Below, one piece after another: positions 12,406 to 24,938 of a stretch of DNA of 64,000 bases. A program made the translations under genes and the position numbers. This DNA is from Nissolia schottii (taxonomy: Eukaryota; Streptophyta; Magnoliopsida; Fabales; Fabaceae), in contig QANU01067059.1 of NCBI GenBank assembly GCA_003254905.1, forward strand, positions 282,445 to 346,444. The letters run 5' to 3'. Within the stretch, counting starts at the first letter, position 1. The number at the start of each line of letters is the position of its first letter. The notes below the pieces were generated by a model. It did no database searches. It was not told the DNA's origin and was given only the letters and a program-made list of their open reading frames with translations.

Positions 12406-14566
12406 ATGCGGTGTGATTCAAGCAACCGTGACAACAATCTAGAGATTGAGGGCAATCATGACAACAATACAAAGACTGAGGATATATTGGTGCCAACTAA
12501 AAGGATGATTTTTGATATTCTACACGATGCCAAAAAATATTACTTAAAGTATGCAAACAAAATTAGATTTTCATGGAAGACTAGAACTTCAAAGACGAGT
12601 AACGATGGGCAAATAAATTATAGAATGCTTGCATGCAGTAGAGAGGGCAATCATTCATCAAAGATACCAACAACAATCAAGACTAACCCTAATTTAGTTG
12701 CAAAGTGTGATGCAAAGCTTACTAAGCAGAAGAAGGAGGGTGAGAAATGGTTGGTAAAAAATGTTGTCATTGAACATTTCCGTGAAGTCAGTCCTTCAAA
12801 GACAAGACTGCTCAAGCAAAACAAGTGTATTAATATGCACGTACAAAGAACAATTCAACTACATGGTGATGTAGGGATGAGGACATGCAAGACTTTCTAG
12901 ACTATTATTTAGGAAGAAGGGGGCATGAGAGATTAAAGTTTGTTGAGAAATATGTGAGGAACTTTGTCAACAAGAAAAGACATGTGTTGAGGGAGCAAGG
13001 AGATGCCAAAGCCTTGTTAGAGCATTTTTCTGGGATGAAGGAACAAAACTAGAATTTTTGGTATGATGTTGACATTGATGAGGAGACACGGTTGAGAAAT
13101 GTTTTTTGGGAAGATGCTAGGAGTCGAGTTGCTAAGGAATACTTCGGAGATATTGTTTCATTTGACACGACATATAAGACTAACAAGTATGAGATGCCAT
13201 TTGCTACATTTGTTGGCATGAATCACCATGGTCAGTCACTTTTGCTTGGGTGCGAGTTATTAACTTTAGAAGATACCGAATTGTTCACATGGATGTTGAA
13301 TTGTTGGGTTAATGTCGAGGAAGCCGCCACGTGGTATTCTGACTGACCAAGACAAGGCAATGCGAAATGCCATTGCAATTGCTTTTCCCACCACTTTCCA
13401 TAGGTGGGGCATTTGGCATATCATGAAGAAGATCAATGAAAAATTGAGAGGATATAAGGCCTACAAAGACATTAAGCGTGCAATGAAGGAAACTGTATAT
13501 GATAGTTTGTCCATCGAAGAATTTGAGATAGATGGTGTGCTTTTGTCATTGAATATAATCTTGAAGATAACCAATGGCTGTCAAGATTAAATGAAAAATG
13601 CCATAGATGAGTTTCGATTTGGTTCAAGAAAGATTTTTGGGCGGGTATGTCTAGCACACAAAGAAACGAGAGTCTACACTCATTTTTTGATGGATATTTG
13701 AGTACCAAGACCTGCTTGCAACAGTTTGCGAGCCAATATGACAATGCTCTTAGTAGTAGGGTTGAAAAGGATCAAAAATTTGATTTTCAAACATTTAACA
13801 CTACAATCCCCTGTTCAACAAAATATCCCATTGAGAAGCAATTTCAGGCAGATTATACTCATTTGAGGTTTGAGGAAATTCAAGAGGAATTCAAGTTACA
13901 AATGAATTGCAATATGAAGGTTATATGGATGAGCATGTTGTTTATGTTGTGGTGGAGGACATTGAATTTTATGGCACCAAAGGAAAAAAACAGTCGAGGT
14001 TGGTTTTAACAGAGCCACTGAATAATTTAGTTGCCAATACATTCCTTTTGAATTTAAAGGCATGATCTGTCGACAATCCTTTGCTATTCTTGGTATTAAA
14101 AGGGTTAAGAAAGTTCCCGATAAGCATATAATTAGTAGGTGGAGCAAAATCATTAAGCGGGGGTATTCTTACATAAATAGTAGCACATTGTCAAGTAGTT
14201 GGAGCCAACCAACGTAGGTATGGTGATTTGTGCAAACATTTTTACGATGTAGCTGAATGAGTTGCATCAACTGATGAATTCAACAATCTTGTCCATCGTA
14301 CACTTGATCTGTTTGATAGTAGTCTAACGCTCATGCCTTCTTGTTTGATTGATCTAAACAAGTCATATAAAGGCAAAGAAAAAGAGAAAAACGTTGAAGG
14401 TTGTGGGAGCCACCTGAATGACATCCGCAACCCTATGAAGAAGACACGTAAAGGGTGTCCAAGTGGCAAGCGGTTGGTCTCTAAATTGGAGAAAATTGTG
14501 AACAAATACAAAAGGCGAGCCAAGAAGCAAAGTGACAAGATGGCCGTTGAAGTAAACTTATTTTGA
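12406..14566 (+). pseudogene. FAR1-type MULE transposase, broken
   Basis: Segments in shifting frames reconstruct the order of a FAR1/FRS-type transposase. The FAR1 DNA-binding region lies at 12406-12900 (ILHDAKKYYLKYANKIRFSW, RMLACSREG). A linker is in another frame (DYYLGRRGHERLKFVEKYV). The MULE DDE core at 13092-13590 has VSFDTTYKTNKYEMPFATFV (first catalytic Asp) and GILTDQDKAM (second). The MSSTQRNESLHSFF segment starts at 13647, and a basic C-terminus lies at 14333-14566. Damage seen: a frameshift at about 12870-12895, an in-frame TAG at 13050-13052 and a frameshift at about 13315-13330, with more later. FAR1/FHY3 are domesticated relatives, but the flanking inverted repeats favour a dead transposon over a host FRS gene. 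Confidence 0.85.
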
Positions 14567-15944
14567 TTGCAACTGTATCATTTGTTTTTGTTTGATTGTC
14601 AAGTGTTATAATTGTCTACAACATCTAATATCATGATTGTCAGTTGAATCGCGCAAGGGCAAGAGGTGTTATAACAAATTTCTTATTTGTTTTATTATAT
14701 TCATGTAGAGACTATTGTGTTTATGTACTCACTTGAGAACCTCTCATGAATATCTTTGTTATATTTTGATTATGTACTAGTGTATGAGTGTTTGCACAAG
14801 AGAAAATGTTGTGGTTAGCATGGGAATGAAAACTTATTTGGGCTCATAAAGCTCAAATGTTCAACAAACAGGATTTATGTCATTACTTCATTCATTGGAT
14901 CACTCTTGTAGTTCAAGTATATAGGCATGTTAAAAAAAATTGTGTTGAGAGTTGTTTTTGTTTAATGTGATTGTGATTGATTTTATGCCCATATTCATTG
15001 TGTCCAAGATCTATCATATGTAGAAGATACTTGGTTTTGCTCAGAAGACAACCCCATACCATGAATGTAGTTGTTGACTTCTTAGTTTTTTTTGTTTGTT
15101 TACATCTGTTGGTTTTTGTGTTACAAAGGTTGATTCATTTTGCTGGTTTGTTGATGTGCTGGTTAGTTTTCTCCCCTCCTTTTATATACAAGTATCGGTT
15201 TCTTTTGTTGTCTTCACACGTATTGTTGGTTCACTTATTTACACAAGTTGGTTCCTAGTGCTGTCAACATCCATAAAATTACCGTGTTTGCACTTAGCAC
15301 ATGGACATCTATCTCTTTATTACCTCTTAAATTTATCAGTTAATTGTACTCTCATGTAGAAATCATCTACACCCGCAATATGCGTTGGTTTAAACCCACC
15401 CCGATTTAAGTGGACTTTGTCATACATCTACAGTCGATTTGCAGGAAACATGATTGTAGATTGCAAAGAAACAAACAAACCTTATACATTCCTTAAAGCA
15501 TAAAGATGCAAACTTTTCAACCCTAAACCACATGCACACAATTCTCAACTTAAAACCAAATACTTGGAATAAAGAAGAATACCGAAAATACTTGAAAGAG
15601 AGTGACATAACAACAATGACGAGCTTCTTCAACACTCCTCATTTTGCAATGTTCTCTGGCGAAGGGACATTGCGGATTTTTAGAGAGAAAATGAGGAGTT
15701 TCATAGAGAAATGGAAGATTGTGAAGAAAGAGGGGTTTGAATCGTGATTCAGTTTATTTTGCTGGAGGGAATGGGAAGAGTGGGGAGAGTGCACTTGTTA
15801 GTAAGGAGAGTGCGGATTGAGGAGAGAGAACGTGAGAAAAGTACTAATGTATTTATTATTTTAGTTGTACGTAGAACCCAACTATCAATATATTTGTGTA
15901 TTTTCTATGCATTGTTGTCCATAATTATTGTTTATGTAACATTT

Positions 15945-17650
15945 CTTTATATGATTAAACCAGAAAAATTCATGTATACAGACCTATGTCCTTTTATTTT
16001 TAATCAATAAAACTGTAAATTAAGTTTTGGTCAACGGTTCCCCGAAGAAGACTATAATTGATTAGCCCAAGCATCCACCCAGAAAATCATTGGTGTCAGA
16101 AAGTCGAACTGGAAGATATGTAGTAACTGGGACAGCCACCACAGGGTTCTAATTGGACGGACACAGTAACTAACGTAGTCCTGAGAGCATATGATCCAGC
16201 ACATGGATCCCTTATCATGTTAGGTTTACCTGGCAACCATTCTTGATTGCCACCAATAATAATAGCAACCAAGTGCCGTCTTATTATATGGGCGCATATC
16301 ATGCAGCTGGAACCCATCAACAACACTTGTAGAAAGAGAAAAAATAACAAGTAAAATCATATATATTTTTATATACAATAAATGTACATCTTATATTAAA
16401 ATGATTATTGTCACAATATACGATTGAATTGTATTTCTACGACATTCATAAAAAAAAATTAAAAAATCAACAAGTTTGTTGTTGTTGTTATTATTATATT
16501 AATTTTGTCCTTATATTTATGGAAAACTGTGTCTGGACCAAGTAAATATAAATGCATGCATATCCTCCTTAAGTTGGTGAGTAATTTAATCCAATTCAAA
16601 CTACGCCGAACAATGGTCAATTCTAAACGTTTTTTTTTTTCTGTTATGTTTAAAGTAATAGGGATGGAAGCTTCAGTTCAGAAACTAGAAGGACACTGTT
16701 AGTATTAGACGCTCCACGCAATTGGTGGGCCAAGATAGGAAAAAAAAAAACATATAATTAGGTAGAAAACAACGTTTATACTAATTGATATACCGAACAG
16801 AAGATTCACAAAAATCAAAGAACATGCTAGGAGTGTTACTTGTAATTGTAAAATTTACTCATTAACAAATTACGATGCTGTTTGTGGGCACCATTATGTT
16901 CAATTCAACTAACCACCGAATTGGAATGAAAATCCCTACCCATGCTACGTATGAGGAAAGGTCTGCTAAATTATTAGAGATTACTTCTCTTGATATGTGT
17001 GTGTGTATGTATGAATGTATATACGAATATATGAAATGTAACGCTTTTATCTGTTCCAGCAGTAGTCACCCTTATCCACATGACTGCCCTCATCAATCAC
17101 ATGGCAACAACAATAACTTCAATTCTTTCTCGTTTGGCAACTTGGCATAGTTATTTGTAGCAGCTAACCGATTCAATTCACCTTACATAACAAACACCAA
17201 AATTACATCACAGGTTCTTCACATATATTATTCTGTGGATAAATTCAGAATAACAAGTCAACATAGAGAAATTAAAGTAAGTTGCGTTACAGTCATTGAA
17301 TATAATAAAAAATAAAAATTAGGAAGTATGTAAATGCACTAGAAATAGAATTAACCATCACAGGTACAAAATAGCTAACAAAATAAATAAAAATGGACAA
17401 AGCCTCTTTATTGCTTGCTTTTCATACTAAACCAAAATTAAAATGCTAACTACAATTACAAATTGTCAACAAATTTGCAGAGATCCATCTACATTACCAG
17501 ACAGAAATGCAGAGAGAAAACAGAAAGGGAAAAAAAAATAAAAGGAGAAGAAATGAATGGATCATATAACATTATGGAACTTAATTGCCACAACAAGTTC
17601 ACATTATTCTGGCTGAGGCAAAAAAGGGAGAGGAGAGAAACCTTTTCCTT
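15945..17650. other. Intergenic, no recognisable gene
   Basis: AT-rich spacer between the MULE and the 3' side of the proline-rich protein gene. A minus-strand frame at 16096-16350 (84 aa) has Cys residues but matches no family I recognise. The last few hundred bases are probably 3'UTR and terminator of the minus-strand gene that follows. Confidence 0.5.
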
Positions 17651-17794
17651 CCAAAATTCAATTTAAGTACACTCTGTCCTGTCCTTTCTTGAATTCCCTC
17701 TCATTTTCATTTCGCTTTCAAAGAGACTCTTAGATCTGCCATTTCTCTCTGCAGTTATTTCCCCCCAATTTTCTCTCTGTTTCTTCTTCTTCTT

Positions 17795-18325
17795 CTACAA
17801 AAGCAACGCTACAAAAACAGAGCACAAGGCCGCCGCGAACCCCGCTGCCGACGGCGCCGCCGTGGACGGCGGCGGAGGGGTGTGGTAGTAGAAAGGGAAG
17901 TACGGCACGATGGGATTCGGAGGCGGCGGTGTCGGGTAGTTCTTGTAGCTCGGCGGGGGGTAGTAGGTGCCGCCGATCCCTCCGCCGTTTCCGCCGCCGG
18001 TGGACGCCGGCGGCGGGTAGTAGTACTGAGAGGGCGGCGGCGGAGAGGAGTAGTAGTACGTCCCGCTGCCGCTGCCGCTGCCGCTGCCACCAGAGGGTGG
18101 GGGAGATGGAGGAGGAGGGCAGTTGTTGGTGGTGGTGGCCGGCGGAGGTGACGGCGGCGGAGGGGAGGGTGGCGGCGGGGAGGGAAGCTGGCCGCAGGGG
18201 GTGCACTTGACGTCGTCCTTGGAAGTGGTTTTTAGAGTTTGATGATCTGCCATTGCCATCATCATCATCATCTTCATGATGATAAAACAAGGTATTATTG
18301 TGATTGCTATGTGAGGTTTTCCCAT
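17795..18325 (-). CDS. Small proline-rich, probably GPI-anchored cell-wall glycoprotein, 176 aa
   Basis: A single-exon gene on the minus strand. Residues 1-26 form a plausible signal peptide (hydrophobic IAITIIPCFII, then a Met-rich run ending AMA before DHQ). The mature part starts with a CTPC pair (41-44) and extensin-like Ser-Pro(3-5) blocks at about 49-62, 72-77 and 94-98. Gly/Ser and Gly-rich spacers follow at 79-88 and 110-119, then Tyr-Pro segments (YYYPPP, YYPPPSY) of the sort that are hydroxylated, glycosylated or cross-linked in walls. Residues 163-176 (AGFAAALCSVFVALLL region) are a C-terminal hydrophobic tail after small residues, as in GPI signals. It fits the plant hydroxyproline-rich family with an N-terminal CxxC and a GPI tail. 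GC content is far above the surroundings, as expected for Pro/Gly codons. The other long frames here are shadows of this repetitive composition. Confidence 0.75.
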   Translation of the reverse strand: MGKPHIAITIIPCFIIMKMMMMMAMADHQTLKTTSKDDVKCTPCGQLPSPPPPSPPPPSPPPATTTNNCPPPPSPPPSGGSGSGSGSGTYYYSSPPPPSQYYYPPPASTGGGNGGGIGGTYYPPPSYKNYPTPPPPNPIVPYFPFYYHTPPPPSTAAPSAAGFAAALCSVFVALLL

Positions 18326-18560
18326 TTTTCTTTGGATTTGTGATGGTTGAGCACAATGAGAGGGGAGGGCGGGGGATCTAAGGAATTGGGGGTGTTTAAT
18401 TTTGATATGTTGCTTAGAACAGAAGGATGGGATAGTGGTAGAGAGAGAGATGAGCAGTGTGGCGAAAAGAAGAAAAAGGTGGAGTGGAGTGAAAATGAAT
18501 TGAATTGAAGGGAGAGTGTGTGTGTGTTGCTATTTGAGGTGAGGTGTGGAGCAGCCATAC
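18326..18560 (-). promoter_or_regulatory. Probable 5'UTR/promoter-proximal region of the proline-rich gene
   Basis: Read on the minus strand this is CT/CA-rich (cacacacacactctccct) like many plant leaders. It contains an upstream ATG at 18558 opening an 83-codon frame that overlaps the main start in another frame. If transcription begins upstream of 18558 this would be a long overlapping uORF; if downstream, it is irrelevant. Confidence 0.35.
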
Positions 18561-20785
18561 TCTTATCTTTTTGATGTTAAACTTGGCCTTTTTTCATTTA
18601 AAAAATGTAGTGGTAATTGACAATTTTCATCATTGATACAAATAAAGTGGCGGTATAATGTAATGACGTGGTAAAATTCACTAATCCATTTAAAATTAAT
18701 AAAGTGTTACATTATTCTTGCATAACTTTTTGACTGTTTTTTATTTATGTGACACCATATGATTTGATAATAATATAAAATTATTTTATATTATTAGTCC
18801 ATAAAAATAGTCTCGGAATACATGAATCTAACTTAAGTTACAATGAGTATGCATGAATTAAAAGGCAAAATAAAAATGAGTGAATCATGTTATGATTTTT
18901 TTTTTAATCAAGAGAAGTTTTTTAAAATTGTATAAATACCTTATATTTATGTAAATATATAGTGAAATCAGGTTTTATTGTTTTTGTCATAAGTATATAT
19001 TTAAATATGAAAAGTTAGATTTGCATTTATAAAAAAAATAATGTTTCTTCGGTATTGTTGCATCCTTCATTTGTAAAAAAGTACCCCAAAAAAAATCCTT
19101 CATTTGTAAAAATAAAATAGAAAAAAGAAATGTGAAAAGGAGAAGACAGAAAAACAAAGAACACCGACACGTTTTCACTTTAACAGAAAGCAGCCACGTT
19201 TGAACCCGGTCAGGAGAAGTGGAGGTTAATTTTTTAACTACCTAACTCGCCAAGCACAGTTAATATACTTAAGAGGCAGTATTGCTTTAACTGTTGAGCT
19301 GTGTTTCCGGCACTCCTTACTTAATGTGGGGCGTAGTCCCAATTTGCAATTTATATTATTTATAATTAAACGAGCTTTTAATTTTAATATTACACATTTT
19401 AATAAAATTTCATCCAATTATAAATAAATTATGAGTCTAACACTAATGATTATAATTACGTTTCTCTTTTCTGTTTGGTTAGGCCTTGCCACTTTTGCAA
19501 CTGGTTGTGCCTTCTTTTAGTGAGGTCCGTTGCATGTCAGTTAGCTGAGGCGCTTAATTAGGAGCGTCAGTCAGGTAGTGAGTCTCACTCTCACACCCAA
19601 CCTACATAAATATAGTTGTTTGTATTTACAAGTTAGATTTGAGAGTAAATCAAGGTTAAAATGAAGTGAAACGATTTTTTTTTTTTACTTATTAGTACGT
19701 TTTATTTATTGTGGAGGTCATTTTTTAAGTGAAAGTTATTGGATACCTTTATTAATCTTTTTATTTGAAATGTTTAAAGACTAACGAGTGTAACGTTTAA
19801 AATAAAATGTTTCTTTTAGGAATCAATGTAAACATTAATAATATTTCAAGAGCCAAGACATTCTCCATAAATTTAAAGAATAATTGTTAAGGAATTAAGA
19901 AAACATTTTATTGAAAAAACTAAAATTTTCAGAATTTCAATATATTAAATACATTGGAAGCTTACAATTAATATGGCATGATATGATTTGATTCTTTTGG
20001 TTAGTTTTTGAATCGAAATGATGAGTTTATAGAGGGGGGGGAGGGAGGGGAGAGACGTAAAGGAGACTCAAACGCGACTGAGAAGAGGTGAATCCGAAGC
20101 AAGTTGGATTCATTTGGGCTTTGTATAGTTGTTTCGAGGACAAAATGCGATGGATCTGTTTGCTTCTTCGGTCTGCCCCTTTATGCATATTTATATTTTG
20201 GGAATTATGATACTCAAAGGTATTTTGCTTCATTTATGCAGCGAAAATTTTCTTCGAGGCATCACATGCGATTTAAAATTGATACTACTAAGCTTATAGG
20301 AGATATGTTTGTTCGATGATACGTGCACACAATATATTGCTTCTTATGATTTTGAGTGCAGAAGGAAAACAATAATGCATAACTTTTTATTTTGTATAAA
20401 CAAACATAATTTTCATCAATATCGATTCTGACGGTAAAATTTAAATGGTGTGTTATTAGTTAGCCTAATTTGAATATCTTATGGTATGTAATTTATTCAT
20501 TTTTAATAATTTTTATAACTAAATTCATTAATTTTTTTTATTATTATTTTATGATGTAATATGATATATTAATAAATTATATAATTTAATATGATATATT
20601 AATACTTTTTAATATAATATTTGTAGAGAGATGCACCGTAAGCTTAAATAGTCCGCAAATCTCTAAATTACCAATCTAAATTACTGCAACATCATTTAGT
20701 TAATTAAGCCTTCGTCCTTTGTCATCCTTAATTATATAATCAAAGACAAATGTTTCCCTCGTAGAAACAATTACAGCAATAATCC

Positions 20786-20817
<32 letters not shown>

Positions 20818-23800
20818 AGATGGCTTGAAAGTCATGCCAATCGAAGCCCTTTTCAAACAACAATTCAATTCTAAAAAGCACAGAGAAAGGCAAATTAAAG
20901 CAACTCCACGCCAAAATAATTTATTAAGCACAAAGTTTGCTTGCTAGTGGTAAATTCTAGGGTAACTATTTGTCAACGGCAAACGGTGTTATTGTTAGAA
21001 AGCGAATTTTCCACCGCAAATGGCCGTCCATGGTACCTTTCCAGCCTGGTTACTCCACCCTAGGCTCCACCTCCAATTCTTATTTTTATTTTTCAAAAGG
21101 TTATTATTTTTTAGTTTTTCCTCTTTCTTCTTTAATTTTCTTTTTCGGCAATCGAGGTCCTTGAAAGTTCATGGAAAGATGTTGGCCTCTTGTCTTACCA
21201 ACCCACGAACGTAAGTCAAGTTTCACACACACACTTCGGTTACTAATGACATATCACTTTAGCTTTAAAATTTAAAAACTTGTATTTTGATTTTTGAAAT
21301 TGTGACTTATAAGTTAAGTTAGTCATTTTGTTCATTATAATTTATGTTTTTGTTGATTTGTCCCATTTAATAGAGTTGCAACAAGAGCATATGAGATTGT
21401 ATGCCTAGACTTAGAAATGCAAATAACAGCCACAATTTCATTTGTAATCACAGATGTTTTCATAACCTCATTTATAGTCTCATAATTCGTTTACAACTCT
21501 AATTGTTGTTACAATTTCCTTTAATACGATAAATCAATGAAAATGTGACGAAACAATATTAATAACAAATTGAATAACTAAGACCTATAACTTATAATTT
21601 TAGCATATACCAAAAAAAATGTATAGTTTTAATAATTAAAAAGTTAAATTTTAAATTTTAATATCTAAAATGACTCAAATTTACACTATCAAGAAAGATT
21701 ATTACCCATTTACTAAATGGAGATAGACTTTAAAATTTATTTGTTTTTTCAAAATGCTTCTGGTTATTGTGAAATCTATCAAAATAAATAAATAAATAAA
21801 TAATAGCGAAAGAAAGAATACACTCTCTGTTTCGGCTCAAAATTCTTTTGCTTGGGGTGTTTGGACTTCAAAATCGGCTTACCTCAAATTTTGAGAGACT
21901 AACTTTTTATTCCAAGCGTGAAATGATTACTCTTAGAGGGAACTCTGCCTCTGCTATATATAGGTTCCCAAACTACTTAAAGATAAGTATTTGGCTAATA
22001 AGTCAATCATCGAGATTAAAGAGATATTAGAACAAGAATAGAGCAGCAAAAATTGATGAGGACGAAACCTATTGATTCTTTTTTATAGATATTTTATGAA
22101 CCCTACCCAATCAGGGAGAAAGGCCAGTGCCAAAAAGCATTGTCCCACACAAGGTTTCAGTACACCACACAGCCAAATAAACAACACACTTGTTGATTGA
22201 TAAGGATTAAGTACAACAGAGGTGCAAGGACTTTGGTTACAATGTTTGATTGAATGGCTAACTTTAAACTAAAAGACTAGTAAAAGCTGAGAAATACATT
22301 GCTGAAAAACAACAAAGAAAATGTAAATCGACTGAAAGTCCTTCAAAATGAGTAGTCTTCGTGAATTTATAAGCCTCTACTGACGATCTCCGTGATCTAG
22401 CTAGTGGCTTGAAAGATTGGTAAATGCTAATAACCGCCTCAGGTGGTCCAAAATAAACCCTTTTCCTGTATGCTTTATCATTAAATGAATTATAATGTTA
22501 CTCAATAAAGGGAACTTCTAGATTAGAAGGGGAGATTTATAGCAATGGATTAAGTGATAAATCACACAAGTAGGTTGGATATCATATTTTGACTTAAAAC
22601 CTTAACACAATGAATGTATGGATTTTCTCATGTGTGTACTCTTTTGTTAGTCTATCATTAACCAATGTGAGAGTTTTCTACGCTTACACTTGAAACTCAA
22701 TAGCGGCAACAACTCATATACCTCTCATAGCAATTGTGCCAAGTTCATTTTATTTTTTTCAAACTGGGTATACCGCTAACATTAAGCTGTTTATAGTTGA
22801 GTATTAATTATTTAACAAAAAGTGAGGTGATTGATTCCTTGATATAATAATAACCTCAAAAGAATGAAATGAAAAGAAAGTTAACATTTTTGGACATTAT
22901 ATATGAGATCTTGTGGTTGCGCTTTGATCACTCTTTCAATTTCGCTTTTTCCTGTTCCGAATGGCTGTCCTTGTCCACGGGAATTTCTAGCCCTTTTAAG
23001 ATAATAATAATGCATGCTTTTTTTTTCTAAGCGTTCTTCCTATGCTTGTTTGGTTGAAAATGCTCTAAATCTAAAACCACTGTTCAGAACCACTGTTCAG
23101 TGTGTCTTTACATGTAAACATGTAATGTACATTTACCCCCGGAAGATTTTACCTCGAAAAGTTGCATGTCATGGCTGAACTGAGCTGATCAATGTGCCTC
23201 CTTTTCTAGCCTAATTGGATAATAATTGATACCTTAATCATCTTAACCGTGCCTTTTGATAACACCTTGATCATTGGTTAATCTACAAAATTGAACAAGT
23301 GATTAATTGATCTTAATTACTGCTGCTGAGCCCTGAGAGCAAGGGATCATTTGCCAATTGCAAGCTCTGACAATCCAGAATCATTCTCATAATGATAGGT
23401 GATGTCTATTATTTCTTTCATTTTTCATTATCTAAGAGAAGAATATTGGGGCAGGATCCGGGTTTATATGAAGTAACAGGAGGATATCGATGTTGACCAC
23501 TAATGTCTAAGTCACACACTTTCTACCAATAATTGAAAATTGCTTGATTACATGTTATATATTTGTGAGGATGACGGCTTGGACACTATCAATCAATTAT
23601 AATTCATGAATTCTTTAAAACTAATCCTAGCAGAAAGGATGCTTGGGCCATGAGCGCTGGCCAATTGTGGCGTTTAACTATGAAACCAAACAAATTAGTT
23701 TAAGAAATTCTTGTATGAATATAATTCTAATACCTCACGTTTATACATACTTGCAATAGAAGAGTGTTTCACTAGTTTTATCGAGGATAGAATCACTTAT

Positions 23801-24938
23801 TTTTAGGTCATACTAATTTTATTGTGTGCGTACTTAAATGTGATGTGTTAAAATTATTTCTACACCAAATTTTTTCAATTAATTAAGCTCCATATCCTAT
23901 ATTACTCCTGGACCACTCAAATCATTTTGCCAACTCAATTTTCCAGTGCACGTTATTCTCATCCCACGTGCCATTTCCAGAAGAACTCAACAAAGACCCA
24001 ACTCAAACTCAGTTTATAATTTTATTTTATTTTTTCAGTGCTCGCAATGCAAGAGTTAACAAATCCGGAATAAATGTAAAAACAGTTATCAAACATGATG
24101 CTTTTTAACACACATTTTTTTGTGTGCGTATATATATATTGCGTGCTCACACCTTTTGGGACTTTTTTGGGTCAACTTTTTGGATTCATATTTAGATAAC
24201 CATGGTAATGGTCGTAGAGGATCTCATGGCCTCATGGGAACACTGGATTATGGGCCTTTCAGTGAAGCAACGTAGGCCATTAATATATGCCAACACCAAC
24301 ATATTGATTTTACCAAAAAGATAAACAACAAAAACAAGTGAGCCATGTCACATTCATCCGTTAGAGATCTTCCCAATTATTTATGCAACCATATATACAC
24401 GTTTTCAACACTGGTATTGTTTAATTTGTTCGGTTAGTTTTTCCACTTCCAGATCCAACTTGAAGTGCCTTGATATTATTGTGAGATGCACGCATGGGCA
24501 GCACAATACCAACATGTAGGAACCGAGAGCATTATGCACAGGTTTCACTTGATTGATCTAAGCTGTATGCTCCTTAATTTTTCTCTCTAACTAAGGTGAA
24601 ATCCAGATCCTTATTTTATAATATCTAAATCCGACATGTGTAGTTCCTAAACCGAACCGAAGTGAGTTGGTCATTAATTCTGCGACTAATTTATATGCTT
24701 CCATCAACTAGACTGGAAGGAACTAGTATTTCTTGTTCTCGTCCCAGCGCAGTTGGAATTCCAAGGGTTTATATATATTCACAGAGGCTAAACATGAGAG
24801 TGGACAAATTATAGCAATTTTACACAGATTCATCCCCCTCTAATTTTAAGAATGTTAAAACTACCCTCTTTTAAGGTAATAAATAATGTCCTAGTCAAAA
24901 TTTATGTCATGGACAGTAACTGAATCACTTGTAAATCC
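18561..24938. other. 6.4-kb AT-rich intergenic region, no gene recognised
   Basis: I find no frame with a recognisable domain or coherent exon structure on either strand. The last part includes the promoter of the PPR gene. Visible minor features are an (AT)n(GT)n microsatellite at about 20788-20818, a tandem 15-bp duplication (gaaccactgttcag) at about 23085-23105, and generally low-complexity AT sequence. Confidence 0.6.
20788..20818. repeat. Compound (TA)n(TG)n microsatellite
   Basis: Pure alternating tatata followed directly by tgtgtg. A simple sequence repeat with no other feature attached. Confidence 0.9.

Larger units (their letters stand above)
11176..15944 (+). mobile_element. Mutator-like element (MULE) with degenerate terminal inverted repeats
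   Basis: The left end (aaatgttacattaacaac, from 11176) matches the reverse complement of the right end (aaatgttacataaacaat, ending at 15944). Similarity continues for about 40 bp (acaatacatggacaac against acaatgcatagaaa). Inside lie a CT-rich leader, a field of ttggttt-containing repeats (11580-12330), a broken FAR1-type transposase (12406-14566) and more ttggttt repeats (about 15080-15260). The size of about 4.8 kb and the transposase type fit a MULE. No clean 9-bp target duplication was found, consistent with an old insertion; the ends could shift by a few bases. Confidence 0.65.

Noticed and set aside
16096..16350. 84-codon minus-strand frame with several Cys, considered as a small secreted peptide
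   Set aside because: The Cys spacing fits no peptide-hormone family I know (EPFL, RALF and others checked by eye) and there is no clean signal peptide.
17730..18356. Several long open frames (Arg/Ala/Gly-rich) overlapping the proline-rich gene on both strands
   Set aside because: They arise from the Pro/Gly codon repeats. Only the 17795-18325 minus frame has a signal peptide, Ser-Pro repeats and a GPI-like tail.
24200..24260. Kinase-like phrase LMGTLDYG in translation
   Set aside because: Only a few residues resemble a kinase activation loop; no flanking kinase motifs in any frame.
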